Made by a program: the position numbers and the translations under genes. A DNA stretch of 20,785 nt from a virus: the IMG/VR virus record IMGVR_UViG_3300010885_035892, positions 1 through 20,785 of that record, one strand, 5' to 3'. This document shows positions 13,096-20,586 of this stretch, piece after piece. The notes beneath the pieces are model-generated. The model saw only the letters and a list, made by a program, of their open reading frames with translations. It had not been told where the DNA came from and searched no databases. The stretch's first letter is position 1; every line of letters begins with the position of its first letter.

Positions 13096-13605
13096 TTATT
13101 CCTTCTTCTTCATGCCAGCGTATGTTGCACCCATGTTTCCAAGTGATCCCAGCATTCCGAGGTTGCCCTGTCGGTAGCCCTGCTCAGATTGAAGATTTGC
13201 CCCGGCCATGTTAGCAGCAACACCACGTTGAGCAGCTACCATGCTCGCAATCTGTTGATCAGCAGCACGACGTTCTTGCTCTTGCATCATTGCTCCTTGC
13301 ATTGCTGCTTGGGCATTGTTTTGCTGTCCTGCCATTTGAGCTGATCTAAACGCAAGTGCAGGATTTACACCTTGGGCAGTAGCAGCTTGAGACAGTGCCA
13401 TTTGGTTGGCGTCTTGTAGGTTTTGCTGGAATGCCATTTGGCCAATGCTGGGCATTTGCCCTGAAGCAATAGCCTGTTGGCGTGCAAGCGTTTGTGCCTC
13501 TGCTGCCTTAGCCGGGTTAGATAACTCATAAGAGTTGTCTCTTTTTGCGCCTGTAAATGCACCACCGGTTACTTGGTTGAAGAAACCCTTGTTTTTACCG
13601 CCCAT
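13096..13605 (-). CDS. Small Ala/Gln/Met-rich internal virion protein (T7 gp14-like position)
   Basis: 169 residues. After a short Gly/Lys-rich start (MGGKNKGFFNQVTGGAF) the protein is dominated by Ala, Gln and Met in helical stretches such as NQMALSQAATAQG and NAQAAMQGAMMQEQERR, and ends in a Gly/Met-rich segment and KKKE. It has no enzymatic motif. T7 gp14 is of similar size and sits at the same place in gene order; it forms a channel in the outer membrane during ejection. Assignment is by position and composition only. Start overlaps the upstream stop as TAATG. Confidence 0.6.
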   Translation of the reverse strand: MGGKNKGFFNQVTGGAFTGAKRDNSYELSNPAKAAEAQTLARQQAIASGQMPSIGQMAFQQNLQDANQMALSQAATAQGVNPALAFRSAQMAGQQNNAQAAMQGAMMQEQERRAADQQIASMVAAQRGVAANMAGANLQSEQGYRQGNLGMLGSLGNMGATYAGMKKKE

Positions 13606-13931
13606 TACAGCACCTTCCTTAAAATAATAAAATCATTATGAGACGACTCGACCTTAAAGCCAAAGGCAATTTGTCCCGCTAGTGACTCAGTGGCCCCTGG
13701 TAAACTTGGCACAACTGATCCAGTAATGGTTTTGCACCCCATCCCTTTGGCCAGATTTGAGACTGATTCGCCAAAGAAGAATGCATGTTTTGCACGCCTA
13801 CTCTCCGGCTTAATGTAAATTTCAGAAATATAGCAGTTGTCTCCCTCAATCTTGTAAACAGCAAATCCATGCTCGTTCCAGATACAAGATTTTCCTTCGC
13901 GCTCTATCAGGTATTCTGCCCACATGTCCAT
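13605..13931 (-). CDS. GNAT-like acetyltransferase-fold protein (T7 gp13-like position)
   Basis: 108 residues from ATG 13931. It shows the GNAT core order: strand with GFAVYKIEGDNCYISEIYIK, then the region normally binding acetyl-CoA (RRAKHAFFFGESVSNLAKGM), then ITGSVVPSLPGATESLAGQI and a final GFKV strand. The usual Q/RxxGxG/A loop is not conserved (RRAKHA), so catalytic activity is doubtful. In T7-like phages the small protein encoded just after the tail tubular genes is also related to GNAT proteins. I chose ATG 13931 because it forms TAATG with the upstream stop; a GTG at 13982 would add 17 residues inside the upstream gene. The stop again forms TAATG with the next gene. Confidence 0.68.
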   Translation of the reverse strand: MDMWAEYLIEREGKSCIWNEHGFAVYKIEGDNCYISEIYIKPESRRAKHAFFFGESVSNLAKGMGCKTITGSVVPSLPGATESLAGQIAFGFKVESSHNDFIILRKVL

Positions 13932-16918
13932 TAGTATTGCTTTGCTGTATTGATGTTTGCGATACCCTTCTTCGTTCCGCACTCAAAGGTCAGACCCGTC
14001 CATAGGGCACTTGCGCCTACTCCGTCTTCGGTAATCACTATCTTGATGGCTTGACACTTTTGCTTGATAAGGTGGCAAGAGAATTGATAAGCGCCAAGAG
14101 CCGGATCAGGAACAATGTCAAAGTTGTCAAAATAACTGTCGTCATAGTCATAATACACCTTGATGTTTAGGTTGTGCTCTGACAAGTATTCCCCAAGAAG
14201 CATAATGCGCCAGATCCGATGATAGTCCTGGAGGCCAGACAGCTTGATCCATCCAGTAACAACCTTCATTGGAATTTGTTCTGCATCGTAAAGATAGCCC
14301 GTGTTACCTTTTAGGATTGTCCCGTCTTGCTGCAAAACAACAAGCTCACCCTCAAATGTGCAGGCAGAGATTACGTTTGCAATTGTATCCACCGACCATT
14401 TTTGAACAAAATAGTCGTAAATCAGCAAGTGGTCAGACGTTGCCATAATTACTAGATTTTTATTGGGAACAAGAGTTGATTCTACGATTGTCTCATCGTT
14501 GTACGCTTCAACGGGTGATCCGATGTAGCTCAGCTCAAGCCCACCATTGATGCAATAGATCCCCTTGGCAGACTTAAAAAACAATCCGGCCGGGGTAAGG
14601 ATAACGGACTTGGCGCTTACACATCCAATGTCTTGAGAGAGAACTTCCGGGATGGTTAGCGTTGAGTTTGTGCCAGCAGCATTTGCACCATCACCGCTCA
14701 TCCAATAGATTGAGCGCTCTCTGAAAATAATGATTTTATCCCCAACTGATCCACCGGCAACGATGTTGTCTCTTAGGTTAGGGGTAGAGCACGCTGACTG
14801 AGCAAATAAAAACTGAGAAAACTCTGGAAGGCTTCCTTGCGAGAATTGTTTTGAGTAGTAAAGCTTGTCACGCTCATCGGCTGCCACAACCCAGGCCCTG
14901 TTGTTATGAATAAAGGCGTGAGTTGAAGGGGGGCATGCGGTGTCCTCTAGCAATCCTCCAGAGGTGTAAATCTGTGGGCCAGCAGCAATACCAGTCACTG
15001 ATGTAATTGACCCTGCTACAGTTTTGGCACCCACTGGAACGCTTATTTTCCCGTACAGGTAAAAGGTTGACCCATTTCTCTCTGTTACATATACGCAAAG
15101 AGTGGCATCGCCAACCCAGTACCCAACTGGGACGTCAAAAGAAATCCTTCCTGTTGCGCCAGTTGTATTCTCTAGGCTCTGGTTTGATACGGATGATCGA
15201 ATGATGTTTCCCTGCGAATCAGATCGCTCAAAGCAGCATTGCACTATGTATGCTCCGGCCGCAAGTGATCCACCAGTAGTGAACCCATTGGTGCGCACGT
15301 ATGGCCTATAGCTAAAGCTAACCGCTTCTTGGGTTTTACCATCCAGGTAGCTTGGAAGACCGTCATACGTAACAAGCGAGTCGCCCAGGTTGCACGCCTT
15401 GCCATATTGAGAATTTGAGTTGAGTAGGTCAATCTCTAGCAGCGTAACCCTTGAGTCAAATTGTGCTTGGGAGCTAAATAAGAGTCCATTTGTTCTAAGT
15501 GGCTCCGTTGCACAAAAAACAAACTTGCCAGTCTCGGTTTCAGTAAGATTTGAAATAATCGTCTGGGATTCAATATGCCTGTCGAATAACGCGGTTGAAA
15601 TGTACCTAGTGACCAAGTCAGCTTGGACCATTTGAGCAATGCCGATGGTCTGAAATAGCTGAGTAGACACTCCCCCCAAATCAAAAGTACCAAGACCCCC
15701 AGAGTAAGTTGGCTGCCATGATGCCATAGGAATAAAAAGATTTGTCCCATCATCATATCCGCGCCCGCGGTTAACGGCATTGTAGTCTACACCAATCCAA
15801 GTGATAGACGCTTGCTTCACCCTGTAGCAGGCACATGTGATGTATGTGGCAGCAGTATCAAATCCGGACATGATAACGTTTACGCCGCCGGAAGCTGATT
15901 CAAAAAGTGCCAGGTTTCGTGCGCTGGCAATTGTCCCAAAGTTCATGTTTACGCTAGTTCCAATTTGCGTCCATGCAGTGGTCAGTGCCGAGTTGTTAAC
16001 AGCAATGACAATTGGGTAGCGGTCTGATGTTTTGTATCCAGCAACGTAGTGAAGTGTCCCTGTCGTGTGAATGTCTCCAATAGCAGAGATGCTTGAAGAT
16101 GGAGTGACAAGCGCGCTGACCAAAACGCCTGTATGATTTATTTCCGCAATTCTTATTAATGTTGCAGAGATCCTGACGGCGACCACAACCTTAGTTCTGT
16201 CTGGATAAACATCCAGTGCCACGTCTGATGACGTTGCTCCAAGCGCAATTGATGTTTCTAGGACAGTCGTGGTTAATGTTTCGTCCATCACTAGAATAAG
16301 AAGTTTGTTGGCCCCGCCAATGTATCCATATGCCGTAAATATTGCGTACTTGGTACCGCTAGATTTAATCCAAGCGCCCTTGGCATATTGGACAACATCC
16401 GAAGTTGTGGACGTGGTGAAGTTTGTGACAGATGACCTATAGTTGCTTCCGTCGTATGAGTACAGACTTGGATAAGATGTGATTCTTCCAGAAGGAAACT
16501 CTTGGTTGCATGTCACAAGGTATTTACCCTCGTAGTAATCAACCCAACCGCCACCAGAGTAGGAGTTTCCTCCAAAATACTCCAGCGCATTAATCTGGCA
16601 ACCATTCACAGGGGCCAGAGCGCTGGATGAATTGGCCTCCATCCCCGCCCAGCTATCAAGGTACGCCTTGGATTTATTAATCCCTGGAGCAGAGAGGGAG
16701 AATAGCTGCTGGTTGTCGCTGATCAGCCTCTTTGAGAAACCAAGCGCCATTCCGTCCATAATCTGGTTATAGCCGTTAGCCTTCTTGACTGCGCCAACGG
16801 TATCAAATCGGACGTTCTGCTGCTCTAAGAACGCATTAGCGTCTGTCAGGCGCTTATCCGTCTTTGTGTCGATGCCAGCGTTCAGAAGTAAGCTGAGACT
16901 TTGCTTTTGTAATGGCAT
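13931..16918 (-). CDS. Very large tail protein (P22 gp10/T7 gp12-type stabilisation or nozzle protein)
   Basis: 995 residues. The N-terminus, with NAGIDTKTDKRLTDANAFLE and then NVRFDTVGAVKKANGYN, is the typical opening of podovirus tail stabilisation proteins, where parameters of a beta-propeller follow. The body is almost entirely beta, with repeating strands and turns such as YLDGKTQEAVSFSYRPYV and NNRAWVVAADERDKLYYSKQ, consistent with propeller blades. These proteins plug or extend the tail below the adaptor ring and hold the DNA in. It follows the adaptor and a short protein, the expected order. Start and stop both use TAATG. It is longer than T7 gp12 (794) and P22 gp10 (472). Confidence 0.8.
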   Translation of the reverse strand: MPLQKQSLSLLLNAGIDTKTDKRLTDANAFLEQQNVRFDTVGAVKKANGYNQIMDGMALGFSKRLISDNQQLFSLSAPGINKSKAYLDSWAGMEANSSSALAPVNGCQINALEYFGGNSYSGGGWVDYYEGKYLVTCNQEFPSGRITSYPSLYSYDGSNYRSSVTNFTTSTTSDVVQYAKGAWIKSSGTKYAIFTAYGYIGGANKLLILVMDETLTTTVLETSIALGATSSDVALDVYPDRTKVVVAVRISATLIRIAEINHTGVLVSALVTPSSSISAIGDIHTTGTLHYVAGYKTSDRYPIVIAVNNSALTTAWTQIGTSVNMNFGTIASARNLALFESASGGVNVIMSGFDTAATYITCACYRVKQASITWIGVDYNAVNRGRGYDDGTNLFIPMASWQPTYSGGLGTFDLGGVSTQLFQTIGIAQMVQADLVTRYISTALFDRHIESQTIISNLTETETGKFVFCATEPLRTNGLLFSSQAQFDSRVTLLEIDLLNSNSQYGKACNLGDSLVTYDGLPSYLDGKTQEAVSFSYRPYVRTNGFTTGGSLAAGAYIVQCCFERSDSQGNIIRSSVSNQSLENTTGATGRISFDVPVGYWVGDATLCVYVTERNGSTFYLYGKISVPVGAKTVAGSITSVTGIAAGPQIYTSGGLLEDTACPPSTHAFIHNNRAWVVAADERDKLYYSKQFSQGSLPEFSQFLFAQSACSTPNLRDNIVAGGSVGDKIIIFRERSIYWMSGDGANAAGTNSTLTIPEVLSQDIGCVSAKSVILTPAGLFFKSAKGIYCINGGLELSYIGSPVEAYNDETIVESTLVPNKNLVIMATSDHLLIYDYFVQKWSVDTIANVISACTFEGELVVLQQDGTILKGNTGYLYDAEQIPMKVVTGWIKLSGLQDYHRIWRIMLLGEYLSEHNLNIKVYYDYDDSYFDNFDIVPDPALGAYQFSCHLIKQKCQAIKIVITEDGVGASALWTGLTFECGTKKGIANINTAKQY

Positions 16919-17220
16919 TAAAACACCCAGATATCGACGGTTACTGAGCCGGTCGATGTGAGAGGAATGATCTTGTCGGTGTATTCTCCACCATCAAAAA
17001 CAACTTCACCACTACTGCGCTTAAGAATCAGATAACCCGTGGGAGTGCGCCCAAGCTTGTGCGATATCTCTTTGACTGCTGTTGTCAGATCAACGTCTTT
17101 AACAAGAATTCCATTCATGAACGGAGCATTAAGCTCATTCAATAGATTTCTGACGTTGTTTTGAAACTTGTCAGTGCCTACGTTCCCAGTCGTGATTCTT
17201 TTTAGTGCGCTTAACGCCAT
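16918..17220 (-). CDS. Short beta-type tail protein, function unknown
   Basis: 100 residues from ATG 17220, which overlaps the adaptor stop by 10 bases. The C-terminal half has SHKLGRTPTGYLILKRSSGE and then ITLTS-like STGSVTVDIWVF. That combination of an H-x-LGR turn and a terminal aromatic strand recurs in tail-fibre and tail-associated proteins of many phages. The N-terminal third is helical (FQNNVRNLLNELN). A longer start at 17235 would add five residues and has no better support. Its position between adaptor and nozzle genes suggests a tail or fibre-attachment part. Confidence 0.65.
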   Translation of the reverse strand: MALSALKRITTGNVGTDKFQNNVRNLLNELNAPFMNGILVKDVDLTTAVKEISHKLGRTPTGYLILKRSSGEVVFDGGEYTDKIIPLTSTGSVTVDIWVF

Positions 17221-17891
17221 GATCCAAACCACCATGAGTCATTGATAGTGTTATCGTAAACTCGTTGTGGCTCGGCCTGGTCTCTGTTGTCTGCCATTTG
17301 CTCGATGCGCTGGTTCAGGTACATAAGCTCCGCGTCAACGTCGGACACGTCTGACTCTTCTTTAACGAGTGCCTTCCTGGCAGCTCCAAGGGCAACAAAC
17401 TCATCCCAACCATTGTAGGCACAATCAAGCTCGTCACTGTCTGCCACTAGTTTTGTAGGAATTTTGACGTACCACATACGAACGTTGCGCGCAGAAAGTT
17501 GATTAATGGGAGAGAACAAAAGATTCCCTGCCCTAAGACGATAGCGGATATCGGGCAAATAAGAAGAAATAGGGATTGCTCCATAATTCTTCTCCATCAC
17601 CTCGAAGCGACGGATCTTGTAGTAAAGAGTGTTGTTCGCTTGGACCTCAACCCACAAAAGTTTGTAGAAGTCCGACGGTAAAGCGTACTCATCCGTTCCG
17701 CTCGACAGGGTGTAGCTCTGGGATACGGCAAAATAGTCGTTTCCTACCTTAGAGATTAGCTTGTCTCTTAGGTCGCTGATCGCAAAGTTGATGTAGGTAT
17801 TAAACTCGGCATCAGAGACGAACTGGGAGTTTTCCATATTCGCTCTGTGCCGGGCTTGTTCTCTAATTTGTGCGAGCGTAGGGTTTGCCAC
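17211..17891 (-). CDS. Tail adaptor/head-tail connector protein (T7 gp11/P22 gp4-like)
   Basis: 226 residues. The helical N-terminus (IREQARHRANMENSQFVSD, then FNTYINFAISDLRDKLISKV) and the following SGTDEYALPSDFYKLLWVEV are typical of podovirus adaptor proteins that bind the portal and build the first ring of the tail. A beta middle region and a helical C-terminus (DVDAELMYLNQRIEQMA) follow. The start is GTG 17891, immediately after the upstream TAA. Its ribosome binding site, AGGAGG, lies within the last codons (Glu-Glu-Ala) of the upstream gene, so the upstream protein's acidic end and this gene's translation signal share sequence. Confidence 0.78.
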   Translation of the reverse strand: MANPTLAQIREQARHRANMENSQFVSDAEFNTYINFAISDLRDKLISKVGNDYFAVSQSYTLSSGTDEYALPSDFYKLLWVEVQANNTLYYKIRRFEVMEKNYGAIPISSYLPDIRYRLRAGNLLFSPINQLSARNVRMWYVKIPTKLVADSDELDCAYNGWDEFVALGAARKALVKEESDVSDVDAELMYLNQRIEQMADNRDQAEPQRVYDNTINDSWWFGSWR

Positions 17892-18140
17892 TTAGGCCTC
17901 CTCGTGTTCGCCCTCAACGTGTGGTTCCTCCTCACATACAGCGATGAATTCCTTCATTGCCATAGCGAGTTTAGCTGCATCCTTTGACTCATGAGCGGCA
18001 ATCATGTCCGCTGCAATTGCCTTCAGGGCAGGCAGGTAGTCCTCTTCCACGCCTTCAACTTCTTTCGACTCGCCCTTATGAGCAGAACCCATAAGGATGG
18101 TTGAAATCATTTTCTTCTTGTCACCCATTAAACCAAGCAT
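17892..18140 (-). CDS. Small acidic helical protein, function unknown
   Basis: 82 residues. A basic start (MLGLMGDKKKMISTILMG) is followed by an acidic helical region (LPALKAIAADMIAAHESKDA, KLAMAMKEFIAVCEEE) and ends EGEHEEA. A single Cys and no known motif. AGGAG seven bases before ATG 18140 is a good ribosome binding site. It lies between head and tail genes; a role in head completion or assembly is possible but unsupported by similarity I can see. Confidence 0.7.
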   Translation of the reverse strand: MLGLMGDKKKMISTILMGSAHKGESKEVEGVEEDYLPALKAIAADMIAAHESKDAAKLAMAMKEFIAVCEEEPHVEGEHEEA

Positions 18141-18151
18141 GAAAGCTCCTA

Positions 18152-18559
18152 TTAAGTGTCGAATGGACCAACTGAAGACTTGCGCAAGACAATTTTAAAG
18201 GACAATTGAGCGCCAGAGATAGGGTTAGCTGCAACGCCGGCATAATCAAGACACTGAATCTTGATTGTTTTAGCGGCGACAGTAGCCTGAATGGTAGCCG
18301 GATCCTGAAGGACTTGGACGCGAGCGATTGCACTGACAGCGTCGTCAACGATCTGAGCTTCAAGGGCAAAGAAGTGTGACCAACTGTCTTCAAGGGTAAT
18401 GACGTACTGGCCAGCTGTAGCTTGCTTAGTAATTGAAGCAATGCCGCCGCCAAGAAGACCGCTTACTGCGCCAGATGCGCCGATATTGGCCGTGCCAAAC
18501 AAAGTAACGGTGTCTTTTTCAAGAGTGTACTGGAATTGATTGAGGTAACGAGAAGCCAT
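18152..18559 (-). CDS. Small head-associated structural protein (decoration-like)
   Basis: 135 residues, beta-rich. MASRYLNQFQYTLEKDTVTL at the start, then Gly-rich GGGIASI and YVITLEDSWSHFFALEAQIV, and a C-terminal AQLSFKIVLRKSS. This pattern is familiar from small structural proteins encoded just after the capsid gene in many phages, probably binding the capsid surface or forming head fibres. AAAGGA lies about nine bases before ATG 18559. The gene would directly follow the capsid gene if the homing endonuclease were absent, which supports a head role. Confidence 0.65.
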   Translation of the reverse strand: MASRYLNQFQYTLEKDTVTLFGTANIGASGAVSGLLGGGIASITKQATAGQYVITLEDSWSHFFALEAQIVDDAVSAIARVQVLQDPATIQATVAAKTIKIQCLDYAGVAANPISGAQLSFKIVLRKSSVGPFDT

Positions 18560-18609
18560 GAGAAAGTCCTTTGTTTTAGGGTTGTACCCCTATCTCAGAT
18601 TCTGCTGAG

Positions 18610-19221
18610 TCAGTTTTTGTATCGTATGCTAATTGTTCCGTTCTTTATCTTGCCTGACAATATTCTTTTCGCTGTAGAGTGGGCTACTCCGAGCTGTCTT
18701 GCTGCTTCACCTACAGAGGGAAATTCTTTACCAGTGTGGTTGCAGATAACTGCGCGGCCTACTGATTTCTGAAGTGCCTCTCTCTTGTTTTTCTTCCACT
18801 CTTCGTCTTGGACAACCTTAGAGCCCAGTTTGGCGTAAGCCATTTTTCTTCTTGTTTCTTCCGAGTAGCAGTTAGTTAGTCCTGCATTCCATGGTCTTTT
18901 TTCTTTCTTCATGGCGGCCATCTTGTGTCTTGATTCTCTATTGTACGTTACAACTCCATTTGGTGAATTGTAGCCGTCAGTCATCGCACGATAGTCCGAA
19001 ACGTACTTTCCTTCTTTCTCTTGAGCTTCTTCGATCGTTTCGGCCGTATCAATAGCCGACCATTCCCAATCAACCACTTCGCTTTCTCTTAGCGCATTTG
19101 CAAACTTAGTGAGTGCGCTGTTCGAATAATGACTATCGATTCGATCTAACAGGTGGCGCTTGGTCTGCCCGATGTAGCTCTTTCCGGTTTTCTTATTAAG
19201 GGCCCGATAAATAGTGAACAT
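18610..19221 (-). mobile_element. Free-standing GIY-YIG homing endonuclease gene
   Basis: 203 residues. The N-terminal GIY-YIG domain is recognisable from IYRALNKKTGKSYIGQT (Ile4-Tyr5, Tyr16-Ile17-Gly18), Arg27 in LLDRIDSH, a Glu at 68 or 70 before GKYVSDY, and GYNSPNG. The middle (SEETRRKMAYAKLG, about 120-133) resembles the NUMOD3 DNA-binding motif. The C-terminus (GKEFPSVGEAARQLGVAHST, then AKRILSGKIKNG) resembles the NUMOD1 helix-turn-helix of I-TevI-type and Seg-type enzymes. Such enzymes cut a phage lacking the gene so that repair copies it in. It sits between the capsid and head-protein genes with its own strong AAGGAG six bases before ATG 19221 and a possible promoter, unlike the tightly coupled neighbours. 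Confidence 0.88.
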
Positions 19222-19242
19222 AGATTTCTCCTTGTTCTGTCT

Positions 19243-19271
19243 ATTATACCGAGCCCCCAGTTTTAATGCAA
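19243..19271 (-). promoter_or_regulatory. Candidate sigma70-type promoter for the homing endonuclease gene
   Basis: On the minus strand, TTGCAT (19271-19266) and a perfect TATAAT (19248-19243) are 17 bases apart, the ideal spacing. The -35 box matches the consensus at only three positions. Transcription would start near 19236 and give a short leader of about 15 bases with AAGGAG. It lies in the 68-base gap after the capsid stop, where no terminator is visible. Confidence 0.45.
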
Positions 19272-19289
19272 CACTAGCTAAGTACTTGA

Positions 19290-20501
19290 TTAGATAGAAA
19301 AATTACCGTTATATCCTGGCGCTGTGCATCCAATTTGCTTGTAACCACCAATACGGATTTCGTTAACGTCTGCGTTAGAAACGCGGAGCATGCGGTTGCC
19401 GTCTTGGTCGAGGATGCGGATAGACTTCTTCAAAGAAGCGAGCTTCCAAGTGTCCATTTGAACAACCCAGAGACGATCAGAAGGAAGAGTCATATCAGCG
19501 AGAACAGTAACGGGCAGTTTGCCGCTGTTCACTTTGATACCGCGGAAACCGACGCCTACGTCTTTCGCCATAACGTCAACGTATTGAACCTTTGAGCCCA
19601 AGCTATTTTCAAGCTCAGCGAACTTTTCAAAGTTCAAGAAAGCGTAATCAGCGCGAGAGCCTTCACGGTGAACGCGTTTCATGGCCTTGACCAAAGCTTC
19701 TTCGATGGGCAGGTTGCTGAAGTCATCGCTAACACCGGCCAGACGAACAGGGTCAACAGTGCGGTCAACACCGAAGAAAGGAGAGCTGGTCAAAGATGAG
19801 CTAGGATCAACAATCCAAGCTGGGAAGCCTGACATCTTCAGGTTAACGTCGCCCTGGATGGCAATAAAGTCGCTTACAGTGGCAGCAGCAACGCCAGTGC
19901 TGATGTTTACGTTAGTGGTCAAAACACCAGTGTTACGGTTAACCGCTACGATGGTCAAAGAGCCTGAACGAGCAGCAGAGCCGCGAGCCGATACCAATTG
20001 AATTACCTGGCCAACTTCGAAGCGAACAATTTCTTCAACGTCGCGCAAGGGAAGGCTTGTAGAAGCAAGTGTGGTAGAGGAAGCGAGCTGAGCGATACAT
20101 CCTGTACCGTCTTCTGCAAGTGCGATTGCTTCGGAAGTGATGGCGGCTTTGTGAGCGCCTTCGATTTCGTGCTGAAGAGTGCGGACGAATGCGCCGGCAT
20201 CTTTCTCAGCAGCTTCCATGGCTTCGTTGCTAATTTGGGCAATCGCGTAATCGCTTACACGAGAGAGCAAGAAGGCAACGTTCTTAGTGTAATCGGAGTT
20301 AGCTTGTGCAGTGCTGAAGGTAGCAGAACGACCAGAGTTGTTGCCGTACTTCAGAGGGCACTTCATGTAATCGCCGTAGAAACCTTCGTCGCGAGGCATG
20401 AGTGCAAGCAACGGGTAGTCATGGTAGGTGACGTCGTTAGGCAAACCAGAAGGGTAAAGGGTCTTTAAGAGTGCGCCAAGATTGGCAACTGTAGCTGTCA
20501 T
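19290..20501 (-). CDS. Major capsid protein (HK97-fold type)
   Basis: 403 residues. The helical N-terminal segment (VANLGALLKTLYPSGLPNDV, then NPLL-like DYPLLALMPRDEGF) is the usual opening of this capsid group. A spine-helix region (ISNEAMEAAEKDAGAFVRTL) follows. Residues about 152-217 form an inserted beta domain (FEVGQVIQLV, SLTIVAVNRNTGVL). The C-terminal half returns to the capsid fold (FLNFEKFAELENSLGSKVQY; RLWVVQMDTWKLASL) and ends in GYKQIGCTAPG. It assembles the icosahedral shell. A GGAGG ribosome binding site six bases before ATG 20501 is very strong but lies inside a long hairpin. The scaffold-like gene is upstream, as in T7 gene 9-10 order. Confidence 0.87.
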   Translation of the reverse strand: MTATVANLGALLKTLYPSGLPNDVTYHDYPLLALMPRDEGFYGDYMKCPLKYGNNSGRSATFSTAQANSDYTKNVAFLLSRVSDYAIAQISNEAMEAAEKDAGAFVRTLQHEIEGAHKAAITSEAIALAEDGTGCIAQLASSTTLASTSLPLRDVEEIVRFEVGQVIQLVSARGSAARSGSLTIVAVNRNTGVLTTNVNISTGVAAATVSDFIAIQGDVNLKMSGFPAWIVDPSSSLTSSPFFGVDRTVDPVRLAGVSDDFSNLPIEEALVKAMKRVHREGSRADYAFLNFEKFAELENSLGSKVQYVDVMAKDVGVGFRGIKVNSGKLPVTVLADMTLPSDRLWVVQMDTWKLASLKKSIRILDQDGNRMLRVSNADVNEIRIGGYKQIGCTAPGYNGNFSI

Positions 20502-20504
20502 GTA

Positions 20505-20580
20505 AGTCCTCCAAGGACAATTAGTTGATGGTTAACGGTTTCCCGCTGTTTTGCCCCATCAACTAACTGCCTTGGGGACT
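20505..20580 (-). promoter_or_regulatory. Long RNA hairpin enclosing the capsid gene's ribosome binding site
   Basis: The arms 20556-20580 and 20505-20531 pair over 25 positions in the minus-strand RNA, with two single-base bulges (opposite T20510 and A20517) and one G-U wobble at 20567/20520. The innermost 11 bp (CCATCAACTAA with TTAGTTGATGG) are perfect. The 24-base loop contains CGG-GAAA-CCG, a small stem with a GNRA tetraloop. The Shine-Dalgarno GGAGG (20512-20508) is paired in the stem except its bulged A. No T run follows, so it is not an intrinsic terminator. It may control or process the capsid message. Confidence 0.8.
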
Positions 20581-20586
20581 AATGAT

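Noticed and set aside
13932-13982. GTG 13982 start for the GNAT-like gene
   Set aside because: It would overlap the large tail gene by 52 bases; ATG 13931 forms the TAATG junction typical of this operon.
18575-18609. Two small hairpins between the homing endonuclease and head-protein genes as a terminator
   Set aside because: Stems are only 4-5 bp (CTCAG/CTGAG at 18594-18609) and no T run follows in the transcribed strand.
19998-20468. A 156-codon open frame on the plus strand opposite the capsid gene
   Set aside because: It lies wholly antisense to a well-supported capsid gene, has no domain pattern, and mirrors codon bias of the real gene. Similar antisense frames at 7458-7844, 10930-11184 and 12082-12393 were rejected for the same reason.
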